From positions 1,023,073 through 1,087,072 of the forward strand of contig NC_030992.1 of the NCBI RefSeq assembly GCF_000149955.1: DNA of 64,000 bases. Reading direction: 5' to 3'. Under the pieces are notes generated by a model. That model saw only the letters and a program-made list of their open reading frames with translations. It made no database searches and was not told the origin of the DNA. This stretch comes from Fusarium oxysporum f. sp. lycopersici 4287. Taxonomy: Eukaryota; Ascomycota; Sordariomycetes; Hypocreales; Nectriaceae. Positions 21,398 through 31,967 of this stretch are shown piece after piece (position 1 is the first letter of the stretch; each line of letters begins with the position of its first letter). The translations under genes were made by a program, and so were the position numbers.

Positions 21398-22374
21398 TGT
21401 ACACAAGGCGAAGCTGCCAGTAGGCAATTTGATGTACCCCATTCCTAGCTGTGATATCTATCATAGTATCTATATAAGATGATGTTATTATTTGGAGAGT
21501 CGCAAAGATTGAGCCTATGATTGGACTAAACTATCTTCGTTACAAGAGTCGTTGGACCCTGGCTGCAGGCACTTTGCCTTCCCCCAGACATCAGATCAAC
21601 GGCTGCAAAGCCGAGAGTACTCCGGACTGCACCGAGCATTTCTAGAATACCAGACACTGCCTTTAAGCCGAAGATAGGCTAACAGAGATCACGCTGTCGT
21701 TTTATACAAGTTTGAATGACTATTGCTGTTCCGATCGTCGGTGTTGGACTCGGTAGATTGCCGAATAAGCTCTTATCGGGCCGTGTCGCATCCGGAGCTT
21801 TGGAGCTTTGGAGCTCTATAGCTACAATTGTTGAGATATAATTCTCATCTCTGAACTAATCACCTTTCCTCTGATGTCTATAGGTCACCAATCACTCAAT
21901 TGATACAACATTATCCGTGTCTCTTCATATTCAGGTCCGGAGTGACTAAAAACCAGCCGATCACGTTGGCAGAGTCTACGGACAAACAAGAAGGGTTGGG
22001 TTAAGGGTTGATAATTAGCTCTAAGTAGCCGCATTTAGTGGGCTATAGCTACCCCAACCTGCAAAAGCTATCCCCCAAGAGTAAATCTGCATCGGTTTTA
22101 GCGGCCTAGATCGGCTCACAAACCACGGATCTCATCCAATAATCGATTCGGACCCTCAACTTTTTTTCTTCCATTAATAAATCCCCTCCACCCTCTTTCT
22201 ATTTCCTCTTCTCCTCGACATCAGTTTCTTCTTCATCTTTACCTTTGTGAAAGACTATAAAAACCCTCTCGACTGGCATTGCCTCTCTTCCTATTCAATC
22301 TGCTGTCGTCACCTGCAATATCTGAATCAGACTTATAGCACGCTCCTCCATTGCTTTCAAGTCTTGTACTTCCA
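21398..22374. other. Intergenic region, promoter of the MFS gene
   Basis: About 980 bases. It has a short direct repeat of TTTGGAGC units (about 21798-21815), several GATA/TATC motifs and a pyrimidine-rich leader just before the MFS start. No gene is visible. Confidence 0.5.
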
Positions 22375-24106
22375 ATGGCAGAGTCAGCTCATAGTTCGCT
22401 CGCCAGTGGTGGCCAGCATGATGACCCCGCATCCAAGCCTCATCTTGCTTCTACTGGGCTTGAGAATCAGGAAGAGGGAAATGCCCGAGAGGGTGATTAT
22501 GATGTTGAGACGGTAGAGCGTATCTACAGGTTTGTGGCCAACCTCTCTGAGATCGACGTATGGCTTACCAGTTGAATTACAGAAAGATTGATCGCCGTAT
22601 CATTCCTGGTAAGTTTCCTTTGTACTACCTATGAAACCATTCACTCATCATGTTGCAGCTTTTTGGGTCCTCTATTTCCTCTGCTCAGCCATCAGGTCCA
22701 ACATTGGTATTGCTCAAACCATGAACAAGGACAAGGGACACGATCTCATGACTGTCCTTGGAATGACACCAAAGGATGTCTCGACTGCTCTCGCTCTATT
22801 CTACGTCGCCTATGTCATCTTTGACTGTCCCTCCAATCTTATCATGAGCAAGCTCAGCCCTCGTCTTTGGATGGCACGCATTGTCTTTGCGACCAGTGTT
22901 ATTGGCACTTGCTTCGCTGCTGTCAATGATCCCTGGAGTGTGAAGCTGCTGCGATTCTTGCTTGGACTCGTCATTGCTGGCATGTGGCCTGGTATGGCTT
23001 TTTATCTCACTCTGTTCTACCCTCCTTCGCGTACTGGACAGCGAATCGGCTATTACTTCACTGCTTCTCAAGTTTCTGCCGCTGTTGTTGGTCTCGTGTC
23101 TGCGGGATTTCAACTTATGGATGGAGAGAGAGGTATTGTGGGTTTCCGCTGGATGTTTATGGTTTATGGTCTTGTTGGTGTCGTTCTGAGCGTTATCCTC
23201 CTGTGGTGGCTTCCCGATCGCCCTCTTGCACCTGGCCAGACCAGACCCAAGACTGGTATCTTCAAGTGGCTCCCTGCTACTCCCGAAGTTCTCAAGGGTC
23301 AAGACGCTGTGATCCACTACCATGACCTTCGACGTGTTTACCACGCTCGACCCTGGAACTTTAGGGACCTAGGTCTTGTCCTGATCGACTGGCGCCTGTG
23401 GCCCCTGACTATGATGTACTTCGGTGTTGTTGGCGTCGGCATCGGCACCCAGATGTATGGATCCGTCATCATCGCATCCATCCGACCTGAGGCCAGCGGC
23501 GTCGAAGTGAGTCTGCTCTTTGCGCCAATCTGGATTATGGATCTCATCGCCATCCTCATCGTCACTCCTATCTCGGACCGCTTCCACCGATCTCGCCCTT
23601 ACTTCTTCTCCGCTGCTGTCTGCATCCAGATCGCCGGTCTTCTCACCACTACTCTGGCGACTAGCAATGGCTGGGCTCGATATGGAGGCCTTCTGATGGT
23701 CGGTTTCGGCCTTGGTCCCACTGTCCCCATCTGCATGGCTTGGAGCTCTGAGATCTTCCAGAAGCGCCATGGCGAAGTCGGAGTTGCTGCCGCAACTGCT
23801 CTCGTTTCTGGTCTCGGCAACCTAGGCAGTGTCATGACAACTTATGCTCTTTACACTGGCTGGCCTGAGGACGCCGCCCCTGGCCCTCACCAATACCGTA
23901 AAAGCAACTACACCATGATCGGAATTCTGTGCATGAGCATTCTTAGCTCATTCGCGATGAAGGCTCTTCTCACATGTTTCGGCAACCCAGCCAGCAGCAA
24001 GCTTCAGTCAGACTCGTCCAGTGAGTTTGAGGATGGTGCAGCCAGACGAGAGGGCCAGGAGCGAGGTTTCCGATCTCTTCCTTGGAAGAAGTCGAGCCGC
24101 GTTTAA
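22375..24106 (+). CDS. MFS transporter, anion:cation symporter (allantoate/vitamin permease) family
   Basis: Three exons: 22375-22529, 22583-22608 and 22659-24106 (542 aa). The tiny 26-nt second exon restores RKIDRRIIP, the standard element before helix 1 in this family. Twelve hydrophobic spans are readable, with AFWVLYFLCSAIRSNIGIAQ as the first, LMTVLGMTPKDVSTALALF in the first loop, and the family-typical LRFLLGLVIAGMWPGMAFYL. The pattern matches the Dal5/Tna1-like ACS permeases that import organic anions such as nicotinate, pantothenate or allantoate with protons. The substrate cannot be told from sequence. Both termini are cytosolic and Ser/Glu-rich. It is alone, not in a visible metabolite cluster. 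Confidence 0.9.
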
Positions 24107-25344
24107 ATCTACGGGACTCCTTGGATTCGCCCGCCTGGATTGCATCTTCAACAATCGCCCTGGCTGACGTCTCTTAATTGAGCAGCTGGCAGTAGCCCAA
24201 CCTGCTGATTCAGCTGCCTGTATCAACATGGCTATTCACTCATGATACGCCTTGACGACATTCACTTCTCACCCTCATCCGGTAAGGATCGATCGTTACG
24301 CCTCAAGGCGTCGCCACATCTTCAATCTGGTATACATACCACTAATATGACGGCCTCGACAACGATTTATGCTTCAGAGGGCCCCTGACCTTGCGACAGC
24401 TGGGTGACAATGCTTCAGCGCTATCATCCTGCTCCCCTCGCAAGTCCAGACCCTCTAAGCATTCCCCCATCGGACTATTTTGATCTTTTTACTTTGATAT
24501 TTACGCACTGCCTTGCTCTTTATTATGATACCCCATCAGCGTTTGTACACGCTGTCCTACGAGTTTTCCCAATTTCCCTCGGCAGCGAAAGTGCTTCTAC
24601 GCCATCGCTTTGCGGATAGTGTGTTGAACCAGAACTCGCAGCGACAATGCTTGTTACGCTATCGTTTGGCGAGTTCTGTGGGCGTTTTGTGTTTTATTTA
24701 TGGTGGGAAGGGTTGTGTATAGCTCTCTGAGCTTGGTTACGAGGATGGCATATTATTCGATCTTTATTATATAGTCTTGGTTAGCATATGATATGAACAA
24801 GACATATTGCTGTCCCGCTTTATGCATTTAATGTACTTGGTGATCATTCACAACTTCTATGGGAAAGGGGACGTAAGTGGGAATTCCGGCGAGACTATCG
24901 TTTGAAACTTCCTTTTATACACTTATGAAGGCCAGTACACACAGGTCACACATCACATCACATTCACATCTGAACCATATTATCACCGGCAAAAGACACG
25001 AGATCTCATGAAATGGCGTTCTTTATTCTCTAATCCAGGCGGTACATACATCGTGTTACACGCCCGCAGGCAAAATCATAAGCACATGAAGATAACAAAA
25101 GGGACTCAAAAGTTCAACTCCAAATCTCAATATTTCTCATTCCTCTGCGTACCATCAAACCCCTCAATCACAGAATTTCCAGTCGCAGACGGAAGTGTGA
25201 CCGTAGGAGGATGACAGTCGCCGCCCTTTGAAAAGAACTCCTTCCCCAAATATCATACCCTCTAAAACCTTTGTGCGTTGTTTTTATTCCAAAGTTGTCT
25301 GAAGTTGAATCGAAAAAAGGAAAATGTGGCCAAGCTGCGCTTGT
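24107..25344. other. Convergent intergenic region
   Basis: About 1.2 kb between the stop codons of the MFS gene and the repeat-protein gene. Only short, featureless open frames are present. It likely holds the two 3' UTRs. Confidence 0.5.
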
Positions 25345-27885
25345 TTACCAGAAGCCGAGCATGCGGCGGAATCGCTCTGGAGCGGGCACGTCGCTGTGAA
25401 GACGAGCGGCCTCGACGGTCGCGGTCACGTAGACCGTCTCGGGCTCAGGGGCACGGGTAGTGGCCAGAGTGGTGGAGGCAGGGCAGGCTGTGACGACAGA
25501 GGTGATAACCTTGGCGGTCTCCTTGCCAGCACCACAGGGGACAGTGACGGTCTCGGTGACCTGGTTGGTGAGAGTGACAGTCTCGACGCCAACGGTCATG
25601 GTGTTGACACCGACGGTGACGTAGGAGGTGACCTGGTTTGTGACAGTCTTGGTGATGACAGTCTCGCCGGCAGCAGGGACGGTAGTCTCCTGGCCGATGG
25701 CACCCTCGGAAGTCTCAGCGGGAGGAACCACAACGGTGGTCTTCTCACTCTCGCCGGGAACAGTGACGACACCGGTGCCAGTAGGGACACCGTTGGAGAC
25801 AGTGATAGCAGTGGTGCTGATCTCACCATTAGACTTAGTCATGGTGATAATAACTACACCAGTGGAAGTAGCAGTGACAGTCTCGTCAGCCTCGGAGGTC
25901 TCAGCACCAAGGGCAGTAGAGCCAACGGCCTCAGAGTCACCGGAGGTCTCAGCAGCAGCAGTGGTCTCAGCAGCCTCGGAGGTAGGAGCAGCCTCAGCGG
26001 AGGAGTCGACCTGGGTCTCAGGAGGGACGACACCAGTGCCAGTGGGGACACCGTTAGTGAGAGTGATAGCAATGGTGCTAATCTCGCCATCGGACTTGGT
26101 CATGGTGACAACGGTGACAGCCTCAGAGCTCTCAACAGCACCGGGGGCAGTTTCAGTAGCAGCCTCAGAGGTCTCGACACCCAGAGCGGTAGAACCAGCG
26201 GCCTCGGCATCGGAGGTAGTCTCAGCGGCGGCAGTCTCAGTGGTCTTGGCAGCACCTGTGGAGGTAGGGCCCTCGATGACGGGGGTACCATCGGAGATAG
26301 CGCAAGACTCAGAGACAGTAAGGGTTCGGGTAGAGATGACAACATGGCCGCCAACACCGGGCTTGGTCTTGCCAGTGACCTCAGCGTCAGAAGGAAGAAT
26401 GACGGAGGCGGTCTCAGTGGACTCCTTGGTGATGGGAGTAGGAGCCTTAGCAGTGGAAGAGGCATCGGCACGGCAAATCTCACGCTGCTTCTGGCAATCA
26501 GAGACCTCGAAGTTCTTTCCGGCGTTCTCAGAGCAGTCCTTGAACTGCTTGTCACAAGCGTCAGTGAGAGCCTCGCCGAGCTCAGGGAAGGTCTTCTCGT
26601 CAGAGCCGGTACCGACAACGAAGTCGCCCTTGTTGCCACGCTTGACGGGAGGGCAGGCGGCACCAATGACGACGGTGCGGTGGAAGATGGTAACTTCGCG
26701 GATGACAACAATGACAGGCTTGTTCACCTTGCTGACAACAGCGCTGCTGGTAGCGGCCTCAGAAGAAACGGCACCGGGAAGTTCATCAGAACCAGTAGTC
26801 TCAGCGCCAGCGGCAACAGTGGTGTTGGCGAAAGGTCCGGGCTGAGTGGCGACAGTGCTCTGTCCCTTTCCAGTGGTGAGGATGATGGTGGTAGGAATAG
26901 GAGCCTCAGTCTCAGTGCTGGCGTCAGCCTCATTAGTGGCAGTGTTGGCAGTCTGAGTAGCGTTGTCGACATCAGTGGTCTCCTCCTCGACAGGGGCGGA
27001 GGTCTCGGCAGAGGTCTCGACGGCGTCTTGGGTAGCTCCGGTAGTCTCAAGAGCAGCAGAGGTGTCAAGGGTGGTCTCGCCAACGACTCCAGTGGCAACA
27101 GTCTTGGTCTTACCACCAGCACACTTGGTGCAAGGGATGGTGATGGTCTGGTTGACGTAGCGAGTAGTACCACGGGTGATGAAAGAGGTAGGGACAACAG
27201 TGGTCACGTCAGCAGTCTGCTCAGTGATGGAACCGGAGTTAGTGGCCTCGGCAGTGGAAAGAGTCTCGACCTCAGTGGTAGCAGCCTCGGAAACGGTCTC
27301 GCTGGAAGCCTCAGAGACAGCCTCAGAAGTACCAGCAGCTGCGGCATCACCAGAAGTAGTGGCATCAGCAGTGGAGAGAGCCTCAGACTCGGGGACGGTC
27401 TCAGACACAACCTCAGAAGTACCCTCAGCATCAGAGTCACCAGCGGTGGAAGTAGCAGTGCACTTAGAACAGGGGATGGTGACGGTCTCGTCAACGAAGA
27501 TGGTTGTTCCGTCGGTGATGTAAGAGGTAGGAATGACAGTCACCTCAGCAGTCTGGTCAGAGACGCTGCCAGCATCGCTCGTGATGACAGTAGTGATAAC
27601 CTCAGAAGTGACCTCGGCGTCGGCATCACCAGCAGTGGAAGCTGTGCATCTAGAGCAAGGAATTGTGACAGTCTCGTCGACGAAGATGGTAGTTCCGTCG
27701 GTGATGTATGAGGTGGGAACAACGGTCACCTCAGGAACATCAGGCACCTCATAAGGGTTGCCAGCAGAAGTCTTGGGCTTCTGACGAGTAACAGTCCTGG
27801 TGAGTGTGACCTTCTCCTGGGCAATGACACCCTCAACGAGAGCCTGCAGGCTGACAGCCGCGATAAGAACGTTACGCATGAACAT
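25345..27885 (-). CDS. Secreted Ser/Thr-rich repeat protein (cell-wall or adhesin-like)
   Basis: A single 846-codon exon. A signal peptide is visible (MRNVLIAAVSLQALVEGVIA, then QEKV). Most of the protein is low complexity (Thr, Ser, Val, Ala, Glu), as expected of heavily O-glycosylated surface proteins. Three copies of a TSYITDGTTIFVDETVTIPC unit with a CxxC end lie at residues 51-81, 114-143 and 226-256. Two copies of a MTKSDGEIST...NGVPTGTGVV unit lie at about 594-620 and 681-707. A denser Cys region at 411-471 (C411, C444, C451, C464, C471) interrupts them, and a KR pair at 415-416 could be a Kex2 site. No hydrophobic GPI tail is seen: the end is RRMLGFW. Function in wall structure or adhesion is inference. 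The antisense strand also holds a long open frame, most likely a by-product of codon bias. Confidence 0.8.
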   Translation of the reverse strand: MFMRNVLIAAVSLQALVEGVIAQEKVTLTRTVTRQKPKTSAGNPYEVPDVPEVTVVPTSYITDGTTIFVDETVTIPCSRCTASTAGDADAEVTSEVITTVITSDAGSVSDQTAEVTVIPTSYITDGTTIFVDETVTIPCSKCTATSTAGDSDAEGTSEVVSETVPESEALSTADATTSGDAAAAGTSEAVSEASSETVSEAATTEVETLSTAEATNSGSITEQTADVTTVVPTSFITRGTTRYVNQTITIPCTKCAGGKTKTVATGVVGETTLDTSAALETTGATQDAVETSAETSAPVEEETTDVDNATQTANTATNEADASTETEAPIPTTIILTTGKGQSTVATQPGPFANTTVAAGAETTGSDELPGAVSSEAATSSAVVSKVNKPVIVVIREVTIFHRTVVIGAACPPVKRGNKGDFVVGTGSDEKTFPELGEALTDACDKQFKDCSENAGKNFEVSDCQKQREICRADASSTAKAPTPITKESTETASVILPSDAEVTGKTKPGVGGHVVISTRTLTVSESCAISDGTPVIEGPTSTGAAKTTETAAAETTSDAEAAGSTALGVETSEAATETAPGAVESSEAVTVVTMTKSDGEISTIAITLTNGVPTGTGVVPPETQVDSSAEAAPTSEAAETTAAAETSGDSEAVGSTALGAETSEADETVTATSTGVVIITMTKSNGEISTTAITVSNGVPTGTGVVTVPGESEKTTVVVPPAETSEGAIGQETTVPAAGETVITKTVTNQVTSYVTVGVNTMTVGVETVTLTNQVTETVTVPCGAGKETAKVITSVVTACPASTTLATTRAPEPETVYVTATVEAARLHSDVPAPERFRRMLGFW
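27118..27735 (-). repeat. Three imperfect repeats within the secreted protein gene
   Basis: Units at 27643-27735, 27457-27546 and 27118-27210 encode the same module of about 31 residues (PTSYITDGTTIFVDETVTIP with C-x2-C). The first two are nearly identical and the third is diverged (FITRGTTRYVNQTITIP). Spacers are Thr/Ala/Glu-rich. Confidence 0.85.
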
Positions 27886-30139
27886 GGTGAAGGAAGTAAA
27901 TCGGAAAGGCGTAGATTGGTTTGGTGTTTTGTTGATTTGGCAATGAGTGAAAATACTCTCTCAAAGAGCAAAGTTGTTAACTTGGAAAAAGGCGACCAAA
28001 GCACCTGTCAGAAGAGAACGACTGAGAAAAGAAGCCCAAACCTGGGAACAAAACAGAAAGAGAATGAATGAGAGTTGAATATGAAGAATAATGGACTCCA
28101 AAGAAGCAGCGACAGCTTCGTCTTTAAGAAGGCATCTCGCCTGCCAGTATCAAAGTCCTCAGCGTCAAACTGTGACGGGTGGCGGAGCAAACAGACATCC
28201 TTGACATCGATCGGGACTTAATTAAAGTGGTCTCAACATGAGACGTGATGGATATGTAGGCGCCCCCTCATGTGCCTTGATTCAGCGAGATTCTAGGATC
28301 AGTATAGACGAGACGTGGTTTGGAAGCAAGTGGATAACTGAGCATGGACAGATATTACCATATTAGGCTCGAGGGCCTAGGACGAGTTGCCTTGTGGACT
28401 GGATGATAGACGTGAAATAGCATGGGCCCCAGATGCAAGGCTCGCGTCCTCAGCAGATAGTGGAGGGATTGATGACCCCAGTCACCGTCCATCTGGTCAT
28501 GATGAATTACCCAGTACCCAATGGCAGCCAAGCCAAATAGCTCTCCCATGATGGGGACCTGTTGATGGTTCTATTCAGTTGCCTCGGTACTTTTAGAATC
28601 AACAGGCGTTCACCGTTTGTTGGTATACGGCCGACTGTATAACGGTGAAACTATTCCCGCCAGATCCAAAAATAGGACGGGCCAGCACTTGCTGGCAAAC
28701 AATATGGATGAGACAGCCCATCATGATTATAGAGAAGAGCTAAGTTTGAAGTTGTTTATTCGGTCCAGTGCCGATCCTCCTAGTAATTTAATTTGCCGTT
28801 CAAACAGATTCGTTGTTTGTGATGTGACAATGTGATGAGATACAAGGTTGGATGGAAATGAGGTGAGGTGAGGTTAACGGAATAATTGTCAAGGCTAGGT
28901 CACACTAGAAAGGATCGTATGCAGGGATGCGATGCATGGGAATATGCATAAAGTGGATGTTGCAAGGGGGCGGGGTTTTAACGTCGCACAAGAGACATGG
29001 GGGAGACAAGGGTTTATCGTTTGCTTTTCCACATGATGGGAATATCAGAAATACGAGTAAACATTGTGTTACACGCACTAAATCATGATATCGATATTAT
29101 TACTTTCGGATCTCGGTTCAGTTGCATCGTTGTTTTGACGATCTCAACCTGAACCACTTACAACCTACTCAGCCTCTTGCAAGTCTCTTCTCACACAAAA
29201 CAATGCCAAGTAACAGATCGGACAGACCGCCCGCAAATATTTCCTTTTTAGAGACCAAAGCCTTGGATGACAGATGGAAAGATTGGTGATGCTGAAAGAG
29301 ACCCTGGTCCAAGCGCTTCGTCTCTTACTGTAGATGAATCAAAACCAAGTTTCATGATTCCCCAACCTTGCCTCGCCCTTGTTTCAGAAACGACTCCACG
29401 ACCCGAATTGAGGTGTAGAGTTCATGCACTTTGTCTCTGTTTTCACACGAATAGCGCTCTTTCGTCTACACTCAAAACAAGCATAATCTCTTCCTGAAGA
29501 TGCTGCAATTGCGCCTCACCCTTTTCCCACCAAACAAACACAGCCCCCCTCCCTCACATCGGGGACATGGTGTAGTAATAGGCATGTTCCGAGTGTTTGT
29601 ATCAAAAGAGTGTTATTTTAGTAGCATGGCCAGTGTGTTTCCGTCAACAAGGATTATAACTAACTTTCTTGGAAATCCTTTGAGGCTCATAACGGCACAC
29701 ACATTTACGCGGATGGGTGCACTTCGGTGATGAGATGGCATTTTCATATAAATTGATTCGAGCCCAGGGTTGAATCAATGCATCAGCGCTACTCACCACG
29801 CTTGGATGCCGTTTGCCTTGCGAGAGCCACTCGTTAGATCCCGCTATGATACTGCACGGCCGGATCGCCGCATTTTTAATTTACGTAGCTGCAGCTTCTC
29901 ATCCTGTTTGCTATTTCCCTGGATCGGCTTGTTTCTGTTTCATGAAACGGGATGGGGGTTCATGATCCTTCGTAATCTATATCAACATGATTTCTGCTCT
30001 TGACGCGGCTCGATATGGTTCGAATTACGGGAACTTAAGATTGTGATACCATTTGCCTTGGATGCGGATATCTCGGAAATTGCGTCACTATATGGGCCGT
30101 GTATCAATGGGGTTTGTTTTGTTTGAATCCTACGTCTGC
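27886..30139. other. Long intergenic region upstream of the repeat-protein gene
   Basis: About 2.2 kb. It has a GAGGTGAGGTGAGGTTA direct repeat (about 28859-28875) and many short open frames without coding texture. It contains the promoter of the secreted protein gene and the 3' flank of the gene ending at 30140. I found no tRNA or mobile element. Confidence 0.45.
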
Positions 30140-31967
30140 TCATATTGAGTTTGATCTTTGAGTTGATGCTCTCAACAACCATCTATCAACACTTGTAATC
30201 CCTGTTGTAGAGCCAGCATAGCTGTTATTGGGAACGTCATCATCGTCTCCATCCTCAAAATTATCTATCCAAGGATGCTCTCGGATTTCTCTTTCGGGGG
30301 CAGGGAATCCATCCTCTCCCCGTAGCCATGTGAATATGTTCCGTGTTACCATCTCTGAGTCTTCATCCTCCGAATCAATATCGTCGTAACCAACATCAGC
30401 AATCCCGCCACGCTGGGTCGTTGGACTACATTTCAAGCGGAACGATTTCGCAGTTTGCGAGCCTTGCTTCCTCGTTGCTTGGTCCCTAGATATCCATGCA
30501 AATCCGAGATACACAAGGCGATGATCCTTTCCACAAAGTACATGCTCTCGGGCATCCCAAGTTAGTATCAGTCAGCCTTGTAAATCCAAATGGTTGAAAG
30601 GCAACAATGGGGGGGCTGGTATAAAAACCGCCATGGCTCAGGTATAGTAACCGGCATTCGTCTGCACGAGAAACTTGAGCTTCAGGCCTGAAAAAGCCGA
30701 GATTGGTTCTTGAATGAAAGACATAGGTGTGTCTGTCCAGGCTGCTACCTTGCGGTCTATATCCTACCAAGCTGCTTGAGCCCTTTGCAGACATTGGTGG
30801 TGGGCATCTGTCATAAAGGCACCGACCCAAAGGGCACCAATGTCCGGATCGCGTCTGATGAGAGTTCGTGAAAGGGTATTGTCATCGTTGAATTGGTTCA
30901 ACAATGCAAAGGGACCTTGTAACCAGATGCCACATATGTTGCACTCAACATTGGGTTCGTAGAAGACGCTGCATAAGAGTGCTTTTATTCCTCTTGGGTT
31001 GCCGCTGAGGGTAAGGAGCTTGTCGAACTGAGACTTATCCATGTGATATGGCCTGCTGCGGCTTGAGCCCTCCTGCCTTCACCATAAGACAAAACTGGTC
31101 TTGATAATTCGATAGACCTACCATCATATTTTGCAACTGGGATTAGCAGAGCGTCCACCAAGGCTACCAGCTTCTGATCTTCGATCTCGTGGAGAGAACA
31201 GAAATCAGACAAGTAACCACGGGCGGCGGCGGATGATGTAGGAGTTCGGGCTGCTCCACGGCTTCGTGCTGTGATCTTCTTAGCGATAGTAAATGATCCG
31301 TTCAGTACTGGTCGTATGGACCACGGAGAATACAGTGGCTTGCCATTCGGGCCTTGAATAGTTAAGTCCCAGCTGCCATCGTTTGACAGAACAGCACCCC
31401 ACCATTGAGCACCATCATCTTCAATTTCGCCAATATCAACCTCTGTAGAAGAATTACCAGTATTCGAGGGTGTTCCGGAGTCCTGGTTGACGTTGCATGA
31501 CAAGACTGAGATATTTGTGCCTCGTGGATCAACTCTGTCCATCGTGCTGGGAGGATGTATGCCCACGCATGGATCAAGATTGGGATATGGTCTTGCTCTC
31601 TATCGTCAGCACTCACTCGAGTAGCTTTCAAGTTTTTGGGCTTTGGAGTCGCATTAATTTGTGTCGGTTTGTCCCAAGCTACTTGAAATATTGTATCTTG
31701 ATCAAAAGAAGGTACATGATTCGTATCGGTTGTGGCAGCCCAACTTGATCTTCCTCGAATTATGGCGACATTGGTAAAGACTTGGTCGATCTTGATATCT
31801 TTAGGAAATTGAGGATGTTTAGGAAATGCTGTTTGCATGCTTGATAGACAGTCTCTGATACGCTGGTCGTTGTCGGACGCCAGGTCTCGAATGTTGAGCC
31901 ATGTTCGGTATCCTCGTTCATACATGGCGCGAACGGCCTGCTCGCTAAGGCGTACTGCATCTTGCAT
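30140..31967 (-). CDS. Multi-exon hypothetical protein, model uncertain
   Basis: Coding-like stretches in successive frames run from an ATG at 31967 to a stop at 30140-30142. Readable pieces: MQDAVRLSEQAVRAMYERGY; then, after a probable GTAGCT...GACGATAG intron near 31600-31685, DPCVGIHPPSTMDRVDPRG and WWGAVLSNDGSWDLTIQG; then a switch near 31080-31130 into MDKSQFDKLLTLSGNPRGIK; then a CTTTTTCAG acceptor near 30690 leading to ADECRLLYLSHGGFY; then, beyond a TACTAAC branch-like motif at about 30560, REHVLCGKDHRLVYLGFAW and an acidic C-terminus. Several junctions lack a standard splice pair, so either the gene has at least four introns with unusual sites or it carries frame-shifting damage. I recognise no domain. 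The central WDLTIQGPNGKPLYSPWSI segment and the aspartate-rich tail (EDGDDDDVPNN) are the most distinctive parts. Confidence 0.5.

Noticed and set aside
20897..24106. PhnB-like protein and MFS transporter as part of a secondary-metabolite cluster
   Set aside because: No backbone synthase, tailoring enzymes or pathway regulator lie nearby. The two genes have separate promoters and common housekeeping-type relatives.
25324..27711. 795-codon plus-strand ORF as a protein-coding gene
   Set aside because: It mirrors the minus-strand secreted protein exactly, has no signal or domain, and its Gly/Ser/Asp composition is what the complement of Thr/Ser/Val/Glu repeats would give. Kept only as an observation.
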